Below, one piece after another: positions 12,301 to 19,362 of a DNA stretch of 31,816 nt (position 1 is its first letter; every line of letters starts with the position of its first letter). The position numbers and the translations under genes are program-made. Source of the DNA: Tubiluchus corallicola (Eukaryota; Priapulida; Priapulimorpha; Priapulimorphida; Tubiluchidae); assembly GCA_030141605.1 (NCBI GenBank), contig JAQGDQ010000392.1:188001-219816 (forward strand), in the 5' to 3' direction. The notes beneath the pieces were generated by a model. The model made no database searches. It worked only from the letters and a program-made list of their open reading frames with translations, and was not told where the DNA came from.

Positions 12301-15300
12301 ACAAAATGGAAATAGATAGCAGTGAAGGTACATTGTAACAATGTATTACAATTGTAATGTATTGTATTATTGGCATGTTCTACTTTCCGTATTTATACAG
12401 TGATATTTTATATTTTAAGATGTCGATTTTTTGCTTTCATTGAATTTTTGTTTGATAATACGATGCAGTAAACATGTGAAAAGATTTATTTGAAATCTGA
12501 ACAACTTTGTTTTTTATTTGTCATTGTATTATTAATTAAAATATAAAAAGTGTGTAAGAGATCATGGAAAAAATAGATTTTTTATATTTATATTTTTTAG
12601 TCTGGCCACCACAAACTTCAGACGAAGTTCCGATGGCTGTTGACCATCCAGCTTTTTGGAACACGCCGGCAAATATATCATGGGGTTCGCCTAACAGTTC
12701 GGCGAACTTGTCAAATCCGTGGGAATCAAGTGCGTCGCCGGGCGAATTCGATGTCGCTCCCAGTGAACAATGGGCGGATTTTGAATCTGCTCCATTTGAA
12801 AGGTAATTGAAATGATTGTTTGTATGAAATTGTAACTTGTGCCAGCAAAACTTACTTGACGAGCAGAACATTTACCATTTCCTGGAGAAGCTTATTATTT
12901 GAAACAAACAGTGGCAAAACAAAAAAATTGTTGATCAGGAAAAAACGGATATTGTAGCGATAATTCCTCCAGCCTGTTAGGTCTTGTTTTCTGGTCAAGT
13001 GGAAAAATTACTGCCTCCAGTGCAGCCATTTTGTGCACAACCTAACACAAATATTTTAGAGATATCTTCAAATGTGTCACAAATACATTAAATTAAAAAT
13101 GACGATAACAGCTATTATTTTTCATCATTGTTAGGCTTGTTAATTGAGTTTTTCGTGGTCAGATGTAAAGTCAATAATATCTGCTGAGCGAAATGATTAA
13201 AGTAATTATAGTTACATTTTTGAGGTGTATTAATTATACTGTACATACGATTTATACTTTTTATTCCATCTTTGGTAATTTCTTTGCTTATAGCACAAGA
13301 AAACCCTCCACTTACATAAGCTTAAAAATTTGTCTTGAAATTCTATACTACTTATTGCCTTTTTGCATGCAGGGCTTACATCGACAGTAACGCTGTGATG
13401 ATCATTCGGCACAGCCATTTTGACGATAGGTCGTTTGAAACAAGTTTACATGACACTGTGTGAATTTCAAAAAAATAATCAGAGCATTCGTAGCACAGAT
13501 TAAAAACACATTTTTGTTAGTGAGTGGTGCACATTGGAGGGGGAGGCAGCGACATTTTACCAATTGGCACGAACATTTTAAATTATTAAATTTAGTTACG
13601 TAAGTCTTTTCTGCAGAAAGGTGAAATGCTAAGTGACATAGATTTAAGTGGAACGTTTTTTTGGGACATAATGTAACATTGCCTTTTCTTCCCCTGATTT
13701 ACGTTTGCGTAGGTGACGTAAAGTAATGGCGTCGTCGGAACTGTATTGCGGGAGGTTTGAAATGTCTTTCCCTTTTAACAGGAGTATGATATATGCATAA
13801 AATTGCTGTAAAGTAATATAATTTTTTAAGGTGATTTTTCTCAAACCCGTTTTTGGTACCCCCTTGTCCTCTAATGTTGAAAAAGCTTTAACAAAGTGTA
13901 TGTTCCAAGAAGTGAAAAGGGATTGTGAATAGAATCATCAGGTTAACATAAAAATAGCAAAAAGGTCCTGCTTTATAAATCTCTGTAATCTTTATATGCT
14001 TTGTCATTAAGCTGTAGAGAAACTTGCGTGTTGTGTGATTTATAATTTGAAAATGTTTGCTGTAAGTATCCGATTTCTTTCAGATGTTGCTGATCCAAAC
14101 GAACTAATGATGTAATTTGAGAATTTCTATTGAGAATGTTGCATGAGATACATGTTTTGCAAGACACGTAAATTATAGATTAAAATGCATTTTAGCCACA
14201 TTCCTGTGGTCAATATGTCAATAGGTTTTGTTCATTCTTTTATGCCGGCAAAACGTTGTGATCAATATTGTTTTACAGTTCCAAAGATTGTCCAAGGAGT
14301 AGTAGTCCTATTGCCATGGAAACGGGCGATTTGCATCTTCCAACCTCGCTGTCTGGCGGAGATACTTCTGCTAAATACAGTATGTGTATTATATGTAATT
14401 GTAAGAATTAAGCAACTAATCTTTCAGCCACCTAAAAATTCTATAAAATATTTAGTCATTTCATCACTTTATTAGACTCAATTCTCACATACACTCGTTT
14501 ACTTTTGGCTGTGATAAAAAAAGACAACTTCTGTAATGAATAAAACAGCTGTATTATTACCCGATTTTACTATAATGCTACACGAAGCTTATGTGTCGCA
14601 TTGTCCTTTGATGCAGTGTTAGTATAATGATATTCGTATTATATTTTATACCGATGTTTGTTTGTTATACTGATGTTGTCGTACAAGGGTAGTTTGTATA
14701 TGTATATATATATATATAGTTATAAGTTTTATAACTAAATGTAGGTTATGTCATAATATTATTGTATGCACATTTGGTGAGCTATAAATCTTGGTGCATG
14801 TTATGTTATGTTAATTTCTCTTAATTTATTTCAGGTATTGAATCACAAGTTTCTTCACAGGTAGTACAGTCCAACACTGAGCAGTCATCAGCGCCAGCCA
14901 GTAGTCCATTTGAGAGTCAGCCAGCATTGTAAGTCACTTTAACTTGTTGTAGAATTTCAGCCAAAAGCGTATCAGTGCGTGCTTAAATCGAGTTCTGATT
15001 GTTTATCTCCCACGGAAATGTGATGTCTGCGTGTGAAATGGTGGAGACCGTCGTTGCTCTCCCAGTTTGAACAGTTTGCTTTATGTCCTCAGTGCCACTA
15101 AAGGCGATGTGATCAAACTTGGCTCATGAGTTGGAGAGGGACGATGGGTCATGTTGGCACACTTGACCCTAATATTGCGCTTGCAGCCTTGCATTGTCTG
15201 ATAGCTTTGGAACCTTTTGCATTATATCTTTAAGGCAATGCTAATCAACTTAACTTAACATGTCTTCGTCATTCTGTAATCATCATCTGTTGTATGTTTG

Positions 15301-15840
15301 CCTCCTGATACACAATAGTTATATGACTCCACATATAGGAATTTAGCTGCTGTATCAGATTTGAATTTTCAGCTTTGATCATTACTTGTTTTCAGTACTG
15401 AACCACATCACCAAGAAATCATTTCTGCTCAAGTGAAACAAACAGATGTTGCAGTAGATGAAAGCAAACAGAATGGACCATGTGACGAAGAGGAAAGCGT
15501 GATAAATGTCTCTGATAACAAGTGAGTATTTTAGTTGAACCAATTTATTAATCTAGTTGTTGTACCTAATCTCATCACCAGGATGACAATAAAAAGTTTA
15601 TCCTTCCTTTCCAATTCCACGTGAATCGAATACTAAGGGTGTGTCATTAAAAATAAATGAAACACATAAAGGCTGTTATGTTTTATTACTACCAGACATA
15701 ATGTGTTAATAATGTTATCAAGAAAATGCAGTTTAAGATGTGTTTGGTGTTTAATAATGATTTTTTAACATAGATTAAAGACAGTTGAAACTGCAGCATC
15801 AGCAACTAATGAATTGGAGACAAATGGTCCTGTGCGATGA
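285..15840 (+). CDS. PPP6R3: Protein phosphatase 6 regulatory subunit (SAPS domain), 22 exons, 5'-partial
   Basis: Exons: 285-364, 869-955, 1465-1651, 2604-2741, 3054-3119, 3255-3367, 4602-4715, 5620-5749, 6358-6510, 7124-7249, 7694-7758, 8731-8849, 9128-9213, 9648-9737, 9923-10075, 11577-11716, 12179-12327, 12601-12802, 14279-14379, 14835-14928, 15396-15521, 15774-15840. They total 2586 nt, 861 residues plus stop, with every junction in phase. Family knowledge: SAPS proteins bind the PP6 catalytic subunit and direct it to substrates, with ankyrin-repeat partners. Seen: SAPS hallmarks [75 protein letters not shown] and [14 protein letters not shown]. The tail is acidic and Ser-rich and ends NGPVR, close to the vertebrate NGPV end. 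The start codon is not in the window; about 20 residues are missing. Product length then resembles vertebrate PPP6R1/3. The symbol is a family label: invertebrates usually have one gene against three vertebrate paralogues. Confidence 0.95.
869..955 (+). CDS. PPP6R3: PPP6R coding exon 2
   Basis: The acceptor is ttttgcag ending at 868 and the donor is gtaagc at 956. It completes Phe and reads [18 protein letters not shown], then an acidic [11 protein letters not shown]. It aligns with the vertebrate segment that contains FIIEEP and DEKIRYKYPN. Confidence 0.93.
1026..1343. mobile_element. Tc1/mariner-type MITE in PPP6R intron 2
   Basis: The left end reads cgggtagtcggcgact and the right end, reverse-complemented, caggtagtcattgacttatg. 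A further shared gacttatgac lies inside both ends. TA sits directly outside each end (1024-1025 and 1344-1345), the target duplication of Tc1/mariner-like elements. At 318 bp with no ORF it would be non-autonomous and is visibly decayed. It fits wholly within the intron. Confidence 0.6.
1465..1651 (+). CDS. PPP6R3: PPP6R coding exon 3
   Basis: The acceptor is ctttacag ending at 1464. It reads [20 protein letters not shown] and on to [19 protein letters not shown] and LLVTRQPEV, all core SAPS repeats. The 3' end is set at GTG 1649-1651, followed by gcaagt: a GC donor that keeps alignment length with the family (PEVMFEFLK against PEQIVDFLK). A GT donor three bases upstream would drop one residue and matches the donor consensus poorly. 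Confidence 0.9.
1652..2603 (+). other. Probable GC-AG intron (PPP6R intron 3)
   Basis: The intron starts gcaagt directly after codon GTG and ends tttttcag. All other PPP6R introns start GT. The GC donor matches consensus at the other donor positions, as GC donors typically do, and keeps the SAPS alignment ungapped. The competing GT donor at 1649 (gtggca) is poor. Confidence 0.7.
2604..2741 (+). CDS. PPP6R3: PPP6R coding exon 4
   Basis: The acceptor tttttcag ends at 2603 and the donor gtaact begins at 2742. It reads [18 protein letters not shown], then [18 protein letters not shown], one of the most conserved SAPS motifs. Phase 0 at both ends. The Met at its start is internal, not an initiator. 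Confidence 0.94.
3054..3119 (+). CDS. PPP6R3: PPP6R coding exon 5
   Basis: The acceptor tgtttcag ends at 3053. The 22 codons read [19 protein letters not shown] then DDE, matching the family segment WLNEEKIIQRLVEIVHP. The donor gtttgg at 3120 is weak, but no in-frame alternative gives a better join to exon 6. Confidence 0.92.
3255..3367 (+). CDS. PPP6R3: PPP6R coding exon 6
   Basis: The acceptor cttacag ends at 3254 and the donor gtaagt begins at 3368. It reads [20 protein letters not shown], then [10 protein letters not shown]. It aligns with the vertebrate block NASQSLCEIVRLSRDQM...DPLLATLE. Intron 5, before it, is only 135 bp. Confidence 0.94.
4602..4715 (+). CDS. PPP6R3: PPP6R coding exon 7
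   Basis: The acceptor atttacag ends at 4601 and the donor gtgagt begins at 4716. It reads [20 protein letters not shown] then [17 protein letters not shown], the helical pair equivalent to EIIEQLLSNIF...SAIQILLTLLE in vertebrates. Confidence 0.92.
4828..5455. repeat. Dispersed repeat, copy A (PPP6R intron 7)
   Basis: This stretch aligns in the same orientation, diverged and with gaps, to 28158-28605. Shared blocks include agaaaagg..attttaaagt near 4834, aatttcaagacaaatttttt-like sequence near 5398, and tgcaagctctgt near 5254. It is longer than copy B because of an internal 81-bp duplication and an AT-rich insert around 5275-5385. No ORF. Family unknown to me. Confidence 0.55.
4961..5122. repeat. 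81-bp tandem duplication within copy A
   Basis: The 21-mer at 4975-4995, beginning aaattgccatcccagtgtgt, recurs exactly at 5056-5076, and the flanks also match at an 81-bp offset (ttgcgccac/ttgcaccgt). The second unit has drifted at its 3' end. Copy B lacks this duplication. Confidence 0.6.
5620..5749 (+). CDS. PPP6R3: PPP6R coding exon 8
   Basis: The acceptor gcttttag ends at 5619 and the donor gtaagt begins at 5750. It completes the split Gly and reads [19 protein letters not shown], then [14 protein letters not shown]. The end aligns with family RLGSFHELLLEPP. The start is a variable loop of the SAPS domain. Confidence 0.93.
6358..6510 (+). CDS. PPP6R3: PPP6R coding exon 9
   Basis: The acceptor atttcag ends at 6357 and the donor gtaagt begins at 6511. 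It encodes 51 residues including [20 protein letters not shown] and [14 protein letters not shown]. It matches the family signature GVLDPPVGNTRLNVIRLI. Confidence 0.95.
7124..7249 (+). CDS. PPP6R3: PPP6R coding exon 10
   Basis: The acceptor ttatag ends at 7123 and the donor gtgagt begins at 7250. It reads [20 protein letters not shown], then HPLLIG. This is the highly conserved DMFFKYTWNNFLHTQVE block of SAPS proteins. Confidence 0.95.
7694..7758 (+). CDS. PPP6R3: PPP6R coding exon 11
   Basis: The acceptor atttcag ends at 7693 and the donor gtaagt begins at 7759. It reads [20 protein letters not shown] then M, and matches family [20 protein letters not shown]. Confidence 0.94.
8731..8849 (+). 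CDS. PPP6R3: PPP6R coding exon 12
   Basis: The acceptor aatttcag ends at 8730 and the donor gtaaat begins at 8850. It completes Gln and reads [20 protein letters not shown] and on to [13 protein letters not shown]-x-GYMGHL-x-RIAN is a signature of the SAPS family. Confidence 0.95.
9128..9213 (+). CDS. PPP6R3: PPP6R coding exon 13
   Basis: The acceptor gtttcag ends at 9127 and the donor gtgagt begins at 9214. It reads [20 protein letters not shown] then VNKTWVPDQ. It aligns with family [20 protein letters not shown]. Confidence 0.94.
9648..9737 (+). CDS. PPP6R3: PPP6R coding exon 14
   Basis: The acceptor attctag ends at 9647 and the donor gtattt begins at 9738. Thirty codons read [20 protein letters not shown] then [10 protein letters not shown]. 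It matches the [22 protein letters not shown] region. Phase 0 at both ends. Confidence 0.93.
9923..10075 (+). CDS. PPP6R3: PPP6R coding exon 15
   Basis: The acceptor tttctag ends at 9922 and the donor gtaagc begins at 10076. It reads [20 protein letters not shown], then a charged loop and [14 protein letters not shown]. It matches family [20 protein letters not shown]...DINFTLN. Phase 0 at both ends; the intron before it is only 185 bp. Confidence 0.95.
10740..11235. mobile_element. hAT-like MITE in PPP6R intron 15
   Basis: The left end reads caaggatgagaat (10740-10752) and the right end, reverse-complemented, cagggatgagaat (11223-11235): 12 of 13 positions identical. A 6-bp ttttat flanks both ends and could be part of a target duplication. 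CAGGG-type termini and a short element with no ORF suggest a non-autonomous hAT-like transposon. The interior holds an unusually GC-rich palindromic patch near 11167-11200 (ggggggc-type against gccccc). Confidence 0.55.
11577..11716 (+). CDS. PPP6R3: PPP6R coding exon 16
   Basis: The acceptor tttacag ends at 11576 and the donor gtgagt begins at 11717. It reads [20 protein letters not shown], then the acidic [19 protein letters not shown]. It aligns with [32 protein letters not shown], just past the SAPS core. Confidence 0.93.
12179..12327 (+). CDS. PPP6R3: PPP6R coding exon 17
   Basis: The acceptor ttctgcag ends at 12178 and the donor gtacat begins at 12328. It encodes a Ser-rich, acidic low-complexity stretch ([19 protein letters not shown]) and then [11 protein letters not shown]. 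It resembles the vertebrate Ser-rich and DKMEVDLSE segment. Such acidic serine runs are plausible casein kinase 2 sites, by inference. Confidence 0.92.
12601..12802 (+). CDS. PPP6R3: PPP6R coding exon 18
   Basis: The acceptor attttttag ends at 12600 and the donor gtaatt begins at 12803. It completes Val and reads [18 protein letters not shown], later [19 protein letters not shown] and [11 protein letters not shown]. The W-A-D-F-E-S motif parallels vertebrate WASFSEF. Predicted disordered. Confidence 0.92.
14279..14379 (+). CDS. PPP6R3: PPP6R coding exon 19
   Basis: The acceptor gttttacag ends at 14278 and the donor gtatgt begins at 14380. It completes Ser and reads [19 protein letters not shown] then [14 protein letters not shown]. 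It matches vertebrate STKDSLRSNSPVEMETS, so exon 18 joins directly to this exon in the main isoform. Confidence 0.9.
14696..14718. repeat. (TA)n microsatellite in PPP6R intron 19
   Basis: A short TA dinucleotide run with one TG interruption. Confidence 0.8.
14835..14928 (+). CDS. PPP6R3: PPP6R coding exon 20
   Basis: The acceptor atttcag ends at 14834 and the donor gtaagt begins at 14929. It reads [20 protein letters not shown], then [11 protein letters not shown]. Gln/Ser-rich and not recognisably conserved. The call rests on matching phases and strong splice sites. Confidence 0.82.
15396..15521 (+). CDS. PPP6R3: PPP6R coding exon 21
   Basis: The acceptor gttttcag ends at 15395 and the donor gtgagt begins at 15522. 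It completes Phe and reads [20 protein letters not shown], then an acidic [12 protein letters not shown]. Low conservation; supported by phase and splice sites. Confidence 0.83.
15774..15840 (+). CDS. PPP6R3: PPP6R terminal coding exon 22
   Basis: The acceptor aacatag ends at 15773. It completes Lys and reads [20 protein letters not shown] then R and stop TGA at 15838-15840. The NGPV end matches the C-terminus of vertebrate PPP6R3, which supports the last four splice choices. Confidence 0.88.
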
Positions 15841-16361
15841 TGAAGAGTGCTTCGGCATCGTATGCTTTATTTCTTATAGTTGGTCTAGCTTGCACAAGCA
15901 TTTGCCTGCATTAATATTAATTGTGCATATTTTGTACGCCCTTTTTTGCATTTCGTGCTTCGGATAAAAATTTTATAGATTGTGTATAGCTAAAGAGTTA
16001 AACGTGTATGATACTGCAGCTGAGCTAGGTTTTGCTTAGTCATCAAGTCAAGAAAATACTTTCAGTACTGTGTCACCATGAAAACCAAAGCATGCAACTT
16101 TTAATTGTAGATGTTCATATTGAATACATTGGCTGGATCATTAGCTGTAATGCATTGGTAGATTCAGCAGAGATGCAAATTATGTAAATATATATAATGC
16201 CATATCTAAAAAATGTTGTTCACTTTCGTATTGATATTTCATAGATGTATAAATGCGTTTTCACTTGAATTGTTTTTAACAAGGTGATCTTTATAAATAG
16301 TCTTCAGTTTCTGTGTGACTCGTTAATGAAGAAGTATTTATTGACCGTATTGTGCATTGTG

Positions 16362-16367
16362 AATAAA
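16362..16367 (+). terminator. Candidate proximal poly(A) signal AATAAA
   Basis: The first canonical hexamer after the PPP6R stop, about 520 nt downstream. Hexamer identity only. Confidence 0.3.
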
Positions 16368-17791
16368 ATTAGGCTTCCGTTATTCGTGAAGACAATAAGC
16401 TTGAAGATTCACAGCTCTATTATTGGAGTACTTACTTTCTCTAGAAGAGTCTTTCGTGTGAATAACAGTGCATGTTTATTAAAAATTAGCTTTGCAAACA
16501 TACATGATCACCAAGTAATATTTTAATGATGCGTATAGATTTGATGGATTATTAACTGCAGGTTTACTGCAAGTTTATTTGCGTACTTGGCATTACATTC
16601 GTTGAACTTTACTCTTGTTCATCTGACATTTCACATTAATATTCTTAGATACCGTGTTTTCACACTTTATTCCGTCCTAGATTTACATGCAGTATTTGGG
16701 ATCTCTACTCTAGCATTTGCTCTTGGAAATGTTGAAAAAGTATAAAGATCAAATAATTTTTTAAGATTGCTATCAACATTTAGCAAGTTTTGTATTTGCG
16801 AGTGCCATTGTCACTGTTGAAAAATTACTGGTGTAGATAGTATGCTACGTGGTTACAAATTGATTTGCCAGTCTACCTCGTATTACAGAATCCTGTGATT
16901 ATGTCAACAGTACTCAGAAAAGCTAGTACTTTGTGCAATCATACAGTCTGCCTGACGTGTAAAAATCACATTGGTAATGTTTAAAAAACTTGTTGTGATA
17001 GAAGGATACAAGGATTTTATGCAACACAGTACTGCAGTTGGGTTGTTAAATTGCATGTTCTCATCTCGTTAATGTTGTACCAAATTCATGTCAGTGATGG
17101 AAATATTAGTAACACGTTGACTAAATTGTAGTATACATTCTGTGCCTATTGACTGAAATTACTGAAATTAAAAATTTTTTTAATTACAGGTAATAACTAA
17201 TGAATTTCATAGTTGATGTTTTACTGAAGCTTTGTGTTTCATTTCACCTATTTAGTGATTTTTAGCCGAAAATACCCTGTTGAAAACCGCGTCAGTTAAT
17301 TTACTTGATTTTAAAGACGCATTGATCTTGATTGTTTGTGTGGTAATTATTAATTTTTGAATAAGTGCTTACGGTAGTGCAATTAAGTTTACTTAACTTG
17401 AAATGTTATTGAAGCTTAAGTGCCCCTTATCATGATTTACTTAGAGCCTTTGGGGACTAAGTATAACTTAAAGACATATTGTAGGTGCAAATAATATAGG
17501 TAGGTCCACTGTACAGGTGACTTATAACCTATTGCATTAAAGCTGAGTCTACTGTACAAGTTTCGTAATGATTATTTATTTTATCATTGCCTTGAAACAT
17601 ATGTATGTACCTGTAAATGTTTGGTTTGACAAGTGTACTTTTTGTCAAGTGTAAGTAAGTCTAATTATTACTATTATTATTAGACGAACAGTGTGGTGTG
17701 TCTGTGAAAGTGTACAAAGGCTACATTTGCACACAGCAGTGCTTCTTGGTATATTATAAACTATTTGTATGAAATTGTTAGCTATGTAAGA

Positions 17792-17797
17792 AATAAA
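17792..17797 (+). terminator. Candidate distal poly(A) signal AATAAA
   Basis: A canonical hexamer about 1.95 kb past the stop, followed by T-rich and GT-containing sequence (gtgtagatgcgttttc). A further AATAAA lies at 17894-17899. Confidence 0.35.
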
Positions 17798-17899
17798 ATG
17801 GTAAATTTTAACATAAGTGTAGATGCGTTTTCAATTCTGGTTCACTATTACCAGCTGCTAACAGAAAATGAATTTTGGAAATTTACAGTCAGAAATAAA

Positions 17900-19144
17900 A
17901 GCCTTAAATGAAAAAGCAGTACATGCAAACTAGTTTAATGTTAGTATGCTTAATTAGCATGCTACTTCATTTAAGTATTTTAAGACATAACCACATTGTT
18001 TGACACATACTCTTGAAGGTATCAGCAAATTTTCTCAGCTTGGCATGGAACCTGTTGAAATAGCCATGTTCTTTAAATGAGGTGACACCTTTTCAGCATT
18101 TCAATGAAACGTGTCATCTGAAAATCTCACCTTTAAAATTGATTTACTGCAAGCTTATTAAATTGATGTGTTACCCGAGTAACCTGTTAACTCAATATGT
18201 CACCTGCATTACATTTTTTTGAGAAATCTAGAAGTCATTTAAATTTAAAAGCGGAGGACCCATGACTGATCCTTGGGCAATACCAATCACAGTTATAATA
18301 ATATGAAAAATTGAAAATGCGTTTAGAGAGTTCGAGAATTTAATTACATCTGAGGTAGGGGTGGACATCGGACGGCCTGGAGATCAAATTCGGATGGTAA
18401 TAAGATGGACTTGAACGATTATCGACATGTTTCTTTTTATTATAGAAATTTCGTGTTATTTTTTGTTAATCAAGATAATCAAAACAACTCTCGTAAAGTC
18501 GTACACACTATCCACATCGCACACTACTACACAACACACAGAGTCAATCGGGAGAAATTCTAACTATACAAAATCTATCGCATTTCGGTTGCTGCTCCTC
18601 GATGCTCAAACCCAGCCTGATTTTAAGTCACCGGTGAGACTAGAATCACTAGATACTAAAATCCTCCGTAAAGGTTTTAAAAGCAAGATAATGAAAGATG
18701 CGAAAAGTTAGAGCTCTAATTCTATATTGCTGAATAATATACATTTGATTTTCATCACATTTTGTTAGTTATCATTTACAAATTACGGTTATGAATACCG
18801 TTTTATAATGGTTTAAGAAAGTTGCTAGCAAAGAACAAAATGTGTAAAAATTACAACTACACGAGGGTGAGGTTATTATGATTGTAAAGAAAATTGAAAT
18901 ACACTTGTTTCACACTTAGAAATAAAGGAGCGGTCTATTTACATCGTCACTTCACGCTCGGGGATGAACTGTAACTAACGTTCAGATGGTCTAATGATAA
19001 GCAATCTTGATAATGATAATGATGGTCTAAGCAATCTTGAATATGTTCTTTAAGTATGGTCTAGTGTGCTTCTGTGCAAAACTGTCATTACAAGTGTGCC
19101 TCAGTAGTACTTGGCTTCTTTTGTGAATTGTGCTCATTTTGTCG
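17900..19144. other. Intergenic interval between convergent genes
   Basis: No gene supported. It contains a 94-codon open stretch (18427-18711, + strand) with low-complexity hydrophobic and Ser/Thr-rich composition that I do not recognise, and a small imperfect direct repeat of atggtctaa..agcaatcttga near 18986-19040. The 3' UTR of the - strand Ly6-like gene should lie in the right-hand part; its poly(A) site is not identified. Confidence 0.4.
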
Positions 19145-19362
19145 TCAAAAAAATTGCGGATACAAAAAGGTGAGTAACAATGCTACACATGTAACTAGTG
19201 TTGCATGTGTCTGTGCAGTCTTTCTGGAAGAATTGCATAGTTGATGATGACACCAGCATCTGAATGTTCCGGTTCCTGAATGATCTATGTCATCGTAGTC
19301 ACATTGGTCGTACATACCCCATATTTCTTTTTCACATCTACGGCTGATGGAATACACTTCGT
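19145..19362 (-). CDS. Ly6-like gene coding exon 3 (last fingers, GPI signal)
   Basis: The acceptor reads tttttatgcag. It carries DEVYSISRRCEKEIWGMYDQ, then an acidic CDYDDIDHSG loop, FRCWCHHQLCN and the hydrophobic tail ending FLYPQFF and TGA (complement of 19145-19147). The last five cysteines and the invariant C-N pair of the Ly6 fold are here. The intron before it is 1934 bp. Confidence 0.88.

Larger units (their letters stand above)
15841..17820 (+). other. Probable 3' UTR of PPP6R and flanking non-coding DNA
   Basis: AT-rich, with no coding exon I can support. It follows the stop codon directly. Two canonical AATAAA hexamers (16362-16367 and 17792-17797) offer alternative ends, and only the second has a T/GT-rich stretch after it. 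UTR length cannot be fixed without transcript data. Confidence 0.4.

Noticed and set aside
18427-18711. 94-codon + strand ORF between the two genes
   Set aside because: No recognisable domain; the N-terminal half is low-complexity hydrophobic and Thr/Ser-rich; no splice or regulatory context. Probably chance.
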